A DNA stretch of 64,000 bases, taken from Athripsodes cinereus (taxonomy: Eukaryota; Arthropoda; Insecta; Trichoptera; Leptoceridae). Below, piece by piece: positions 59,388 through 64,000 of the stretch. The position numbers and the translations under genes are program-made. The notes under the pieces were generated by a model, which was not told where the DNA came from, did not search any database, and saw only the letters and a program-made list of their open reading frames with translations. Location: assembly GCA_947579605.1 (NCBI GenBank), contig OX388307.1, forward strand, positions 20,313,237-20,377,236, given 5' to 3'. How positions within the stretch are numbered: position 1 is the stretch's first letter; the number at the start of each line of letters is the position of its first letter.

Positions 59388-62300
59388 AAGGACTATATTT
59401 GCCAAGCAGCAGCATTACGATACACGCATCATCGCTGCGCATCAATCCTAGCCCAATCAGAGCGGTATCAGTACAGATCCTTGTAACCAATCAACAAGAA
59501 GAGTTGGAGTACTTTTACACTGTACAAACAGGGCTGGCACATAGTCAATAATTTTAATATAATTATTAAAGGAATAAATTACAAAAAAAACATGGACGTT
59601 CAAGATATAATTGAAATGGTAAAAAACGCCGCGTGTGCCTTGTCTAACCTGGTCACAGACAACAGCAAATTCACAAGAGATCACATATCAAAAATTACAC
59701 CCATTTCATTAGAATTTATGTCGGCGATGAGTATCGCTACCGCAAAAATTGCCAGTCAGGAAACTGAAATAAGGCTCCTTAAAGAGAAGGTGGCAGACCT
59801 CGAAAGCGGTAAATCCATCAATAACACATATGACATATGTGATACTCTAGCTGAACTGGAAGAGAGAAACATACGAGCGAAAAACATTATATTACTGAAC
59901 GTACCGGAAACAGATGTTGAATTACCGATTCGCGACCAAGTTTTAGAAGATTTTAATCAGGGATCAAAATTGATACATAACATAGAAGAACTCAGTAAAT
60001 TACCAATAGTGAAGATACACAGACTTGGAGCAAGGAAAACTGATAAAGCAAGACCTTTAAAGGTGATTCTCAATAACAGCGATGACGCTAGATCAGTTCT
60101 AATCAATAGACTTAAATTACCGAAACAAATAAAAATAAAGCAAGATCTTACCGAAACACAGAGATCTCACCTTAGATCACTCTGGGAAAGGGTGGAATCG
60201 AGAAGAAAGAACGGTGAAGATGATGTTACGGTAAAATACATAAATGGAACGCCAAAAATAGTAAAAAATGTAAAAAAAAAACTGGTAAAGGATATAAATA
60301 TCTATTATCAGAACATTAGAGGTTTACGAACGAAATTACCTACTTTAAGACAGAATATACCTATACTTGATGCTGACATATTTATATTTACAGAAACTTG
60401 GCTTGACCACATGATTAATGATTCGGAATTGGGGTTTGCATCACACAATATTTATAGAAATGATAGAAGTTCTCACACAAGCAAAAAAGACAGAGGAGGG
60501 GGAGTTATGATTGCAGTCAGAAGAAACATCACCTCAACAGTAATTAAAGCAAGAAATAACAGCTTGGAGCAGTTATACGTTTTACTGCATTTTAACTCAG
60601 AGAAAGTGATCATTGGAAATGTATATATTCCACCATCTTCTAATCAAGATACCTACAAGTTTTTCTGCGAAGAGATTGAAAGAATTCAAACTAAATACTC
60701 ACAAGCCAAAATTCTTTTATTTGGCGATTTTAATCTTCCAGATGTGATATGGTCTCCGGATGCCAGTGTGCTTCCTTTAAATAATGGCAACCACGAGGGA
60801 GCAAGAGAATTGATAGAAACAACTGGTTTCCTGGGTCTTGCTCAATTTAATTTTGTATATAACGCCCGAAATCGTTTACTTGATTTAATTTTCTCCAACT
60901 GCAAGACGATAAACGTTGAACTCTCGGAAGAAGAGGTTCTACCAATAGATGCCCATCACCCGCCACTTTCTGTAAAGGTGCGCTTAGAAACTGTAACGAT
61001 CACAAGGAAACCTTCATTCTCATTCAATTACCACAAGGGTGACTATGAGGCTGCATGTGAATTTCTTTTCAAGAGCGACTGGACATTTTTGCAGAGCGAT
61101 GATGTTGAGTTCATGGTTGCTGTTTTATATGGATTATTGTATGACATGATAAATCGATATGTACCATTTGAAGAATATAAAGTAAGCACATATCCAAAAT
61201 GGTTCTCGTCAGAATTAATAAAAGTTATCATAGAAAAAAAAATTGCTCATAGGTGTTACAAAGAAACAAATGAGATGAAGTATTACCATCTGTTTACTGA
61301 ACTAAGAACCAAATGTAGCGATCTGAAAGCTTCATGCTACTCCAATTATATACAGGATGCTGAAAATACAACCACTGATATGAAGAGTCTATGGAAATTT
61401 AAAAATTCATTGTGTAAAACTAATAGTAACTATCCTGCGCAAATGTACTTGAATCGTGAACATATACATGACTTACATGGCATAGTGAATAAGTTTGCAG
61501 ACTTCTTCGGAAGTGTATATGAGCAAGATGTGGGTGGATTGGTTGATCCTCTTATTATGGGTGAAAAATCAATAGATCTATTCCAGTGTCATATCCCTTT
61601 TGACGCTATTGAACAAAAGATATCACAGCTAAACCTGAAGAAACCTGCGGGCCCTGACAATATACCACCGGTGGTGCTGAAGAGATGCGCACATGCTTTA
61701 ATAGTACCACTAACCATTATATTCAATAAGTCTCTAAATACTGGAGTCTTCCCTTCAGCATGGAAGAATGGTAACATTATTCCAATTCATAAGAAGGAGG
61801 ACAAGGCTGATATCTCGAACTATAGGCCCATCTGTTTGCAATCTGTTATACCTAAACTGTTTGAATCGCTAGTGTTAGACCAAATATTACCATCCGTATC
61901 ACGGATAATAGAGCCTCAACAGCATGGCTTTATATCAAACAAGTCAACTCTCACAAATTTGACCATATATGAACAATTTATAGCAGAAGCCCTGGCTCAG
62001 GGCTGTCAGGTAGATAGTATTTACACTGACTTTAGTAAGGCTTTCGACAAGGTGCCCCATAATATACTTCTGGGCAAATTGTCAGTTTTGGGGGTGGGGG
62101 GCACCTTGTTGAAATGGTTTGAGAGTTACCTGAGGGGGCGAACACTGCGTGTAAGAATAGAAAGTGAAATATCTGATAGTTTTGTGGCAACCAGCGGTTT
62201 ACCGCAAGGCAGCCATCTTGCTCCGATGTTGTTCCTCATTTTTATTAATGACTTAACAAAAGAATTCAATGACGTAAGTTTCCTTCTCTTTGCCGATGAC

Positions 62301-63974
62301 TTGAAAATTTTTAAAAAAATCGCTAGTCATTATGATTGTTGTATTCTTCAGGATAATTTGGATAAACTTAATGTTTGGTGTCAAAAAAACCACCTACCAC
62401 TTAATGTGAAAAAATGCCAATGTATTCGCTTTACTAGAAAGAAAACAATTATTCAATACAGCTATCAATTAGAGAACACTGCATTGGAATCGGTGACGGA
62501 AATAAGGGACTTGGGAATAATTTTTGATGATAAGATGTCCTTCATAAGTCACATGTCAGAAATTACGGGTAGAGCACTTAAAACATTAGGTTTTATACTG
62601 CGCACAGTATGTGATTTCACTAACATTGATGCTATTGCATTGCTGTACAAGTCACTTGTGCGCAGTCAGCTTGAGTATAATTCATCAATATGGGCCCCTA
62701 GTTATAGTGTACATGTCGAAAATATTGAACGTGTCCAACGTAAATTTCTTCGATTCATTAATTTTAAGCTGAGAATACCCCGAGAGGAACTAAATTATAA
62801 CTATTTACAATCACTGCTCAAAATTGATACTCTCGAAAACAGAAGAACGATTAATGATCTGACATATTTATTTAAAATTTTAAATAACTTTTTTGACAGC
62901 CCTGAATTACTTCAGTTCATTAACTTTCGTGTGCCTGGGCGATGTACGAGAAACCGCGAACCCTTTTATTTTGACAACTATACTACCAACTACGTCAGAC
63001 ATACAGTCATCCCTCGTTTACATCGCTTAGGAAACGAATTTCTGTCGGACATTGATCTGTTCAATACGAGTTTTACTTCACTTAGAATAATTTTGAAAAA
63101 TATATTTGATTCCCGAAATACAACATTATAATTAAATGCTCTAAATGTTATGTGCAATACTTGCTCATAGATGAATATCCTACTTGTTGTTTTTTTGTAT
63201 ATTAAATACACTATGATACTTGTAAGTAGAACATCTTGTTTTTGTTATTTTTTGTTTTTACTTTGTTTTCTTATATTGTATATTGAATACACTTTGGTTT
63301 TCGTAAATGCAACTAGCAAACGTGTGTCAGGTGTTCATGAAATACTCAATAATATGTTTATAGTTTCTAAATTACTATTTGTAGAAAGAGAGTATTGCTT
63401 GCTCATATGTGTGTATATGTTGTCATGATTGACAAAAAATTGTCGAATAAACTTACCCAATGAAAACTTAACTATGCAACACATATCTAGAAGACATCGC
63501 GTGCTTATGCACTGAGTGAGTGGAAGTATCGCACAGTATTGATTGTACTCACAGCGAAATTACTTGTATTTGATTATTATTGTCGCCTGATGGGTAAGAC
63601 ATTATTTTTTGATAATTATAATTTTTGGCAACGCTTGCATTAATTTACTACTCTATACATACATACATAGTGATATCTGCATGTACATATCTTTAGACTA
63701 TTTTTGTTAATCATGAAATTACTATTATTACTTTTTATTATTAGAAACCTACTTATATATGTAGATTATTACTTTTATTATTAAGTGCATACTTTTTTTT
63801 AAATGGCAATATGTATTGTCTTGTTTTGCTATTAAGTTATTTTTTACATGGTTTGTTTTTTATTAGCCTATTTGGATTTAATGTGAAATGTGTATTTTTT
63901 TGTTCTGTTTTATTATATTTTATGTTTGTAAAAGGCATTAGCCGTTTATTTAATAAATAAATAAATAAATAAAT
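59388..63974 (+). mobile_element. CR1/Jockey-group LINE, apparently full length
   Basis: One uninterrupted ORF, a GC-richer leader from about 59388 (5' boundary not certain), a 3' untranslated region of about 820 bp with two related blocks (TGTATATTAAATACACTATG near 63198 and TGTATATTGAATACACTTTG near 63276), and an (AATA)n tail at 63951-63974. I could not find a target duplication. A 3' relative lies at 49447-49507. Absence of stops in 3.5 kb suggests a young copy. Confidence 0.85.
59592..63131 (+). CDS. LINE polyprotein: ORF1-like region, APE endonuclease, reverse transcriptase
   Basis: 1179 residues from the ATG at 59592. Residues 1-75 are helical with a likely coiled coil. Residues 85-225 (ERNIRAKNIILLNVPE, RPLKVILNNSDDARSVLINR) resemble the RNA-binding part of LINE ORF1 proteins; no zinc knuckle is seen. 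Residues 234-462 form an APE-like endonuclease: YYQNIRG, TETWLD (E268), LLFGDFNLPD (D379), LLDLIFSN and DAHHPP (D453, H455; usually SDH). Residues 675-950 are the reverse transcriptase: KPAGPDNIPP, YTDFSKAFDKVPH (D813), GLPQGSHLAPMLFLIFIND and FADDLKIF (D902, D903). The rest is thumb and C-terminal region (ERVQRKFLRF, LENRR). All catalytic motifs are intact. The protein would nick target DNA and prime cDNA synthesis there. Confidence 0.92.
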   Translation: MDVQDIIEMVKNAACALSNLVTDNSKFTRDHISKITPISLEFMSAMSIATAKIASQETEIRLLKEKVADLESGKSINNTYDICDTLAELEERNIRAKNIILLNVPETDVELPIRDQVLEDFNQGSKLIHNIEELSKLPIVKIHRLGARKTDKARPLKVILNNSDDARSVLINRLKLPKQIKIKQDLTETQRSHLRSLWERVESRRKNGEDDVTVKYINGTPKIVKNVKKKLVKDINIYYQNIRGLRTKLPTLRQNIPILDADIFIFTETWLDHMINDSELGFASHNIYRNDRSSHTSKKDRGGGVMIAVRRNITSTVIKARNNSLEQLYVLLHFNSEKVIIGNVYIPPSSNQDTYKFFCEEIERIQTKYSQAKILLFGDFNLPDVIWSPDASVLPLNNGNHEGARELIETTGFLGLAQFNFVYNARNRLLDLIFSNCKTINVELSEEEVLPIDAHHPPLSVKVRLETVTITRKPSFSFNYHKGDYEAACEFLFKSDWTFLQSDDVEFMVAVLYGLLYDMINRYVPFEEYKVSTYPKWFSSELIKVIIEKKIAHRCYKETNEMKYYHLFTELRTKCSDLKASCYSNYIQDAENTTTDMKSLWKFKNSLCKTNSNYPAQMYLNREHIHDLHGIVNKFADFFGSVYEQDVGGLVDPLIMGEKSIDLFQCHIPFDAIEQKISQLNLKKPAGPDNIPPVVLKRCAHALIVPLTIIFNKSLNTGVFPSAWKNGNIIPIHKKEDKADISNYRPICLQSVIPKLFESLVLDQILPSVSRIIEPQQHGFISNKSTLTNLTIYEQFIAEALAQGCQVDSIYTDFSKAFDKVPHNILLGKLSVLGVGGTLLKWFESYLRGRTLRVRIESEISDSFVATSGLPQGSHLAPMLFLIFINDLTKEFNDVSFLLFADDLKIFKKIASHYDCCILQDNLDKLNVWCQKNHLPLNVKKCQCIRFTRKKTIIQYSYQLENTALESVTEIRDLGIIFDDKMSFISHMSEITGRALKTLGFILRTVCDFTNIDAIALLYKSLVRSQLEYNSSIWAPSYSVHVENIERVQRKFLRFINFKLRIPREELNYNYLQSLLKIDTLENRRTINDLTYLFKILNNFFDSPELLQFINFRVPGRCTRNREPFYFDNYTTNYVRHTVIPRLHRLGNEFLSDIDLFNTSFTSLRIILKNIFDSRNTTL

Positions 63975-64000
63975 TTATTCGTATGTACACAATCTGATAA

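Overview
The window looks like intron-rich nuclear DNA of an insect, most probably a moth or butterfly. That assignment is an inference. It rests on the very AT-rich background, the frequent GTAGGTA/TACCTAC words, and the repeat content: mariner, Penelope-like, CR1/Jockey- and R1/RTE-type LINEs, a tRNA-like SINE, and a 3' repeat core beginning GGGTTAGTTGGAAGA. There is no bacterial or organellar gene content, no rRNA, no free-standing tRNA and no CRISPR array.

One host gene spans most of the window on the minus strand. Five short coding exons lie at 51574-51453, 36026-35884, 27545-27341, 11082-10861 and 6458-6259. They have good splice sites, and their phases agree at all four junctions. Joined, they encode the first 297 residues of a Ser/Pro/Arg-rich, mostly low-complexity protein with a polybasic N-terminal segment. 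The frame continues past the left edge of the window. I do not recognise the family. The introns are 4 to 16 kb long and filled with transposon debris.

Left part (1-15 kb): two copies of one short inverted-repeat element around a 54-bp tandem duplication; one palindromic element; a decayed LINE end split by a 256-bp hairpin insert; several LINE 3' fragments; and a complete but dead mariner (13778-15057). Middle (20-37 kb): a 9 x 54-bp array inside a dispersed repeat; a second palindromic copy followed by a SINE; a Penelope-like element with a GIY-YIG domain between long inverted terminal repeats; a second Penelope-type terminal remnant at about 35.3 kb; more LINE ends; and a hAT-like remnant. 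From 37 to 51 kb: a nested palindrome of about 490 bp, SINE and LINE ends, and a hAT-type MITE with an 8-bp target duplication.

The right end (53-64 kb), upstream of the first recognised exon, holds the youngest-looking insertions. One is a gypsy-type LTR element with apparently identical 303-bp LTRs and a 5-bp target duplication, but with no reverse transcriptase, RNase H or integrase core. The other is an uninterrupted 1179-codon LINE that joins an ORF1-like region, an endonuclease and a reverse transcriptase in one frame. No new defence or metabolic system is evident. The most interesting material is the mobile-element biology and the unidentified host gene.
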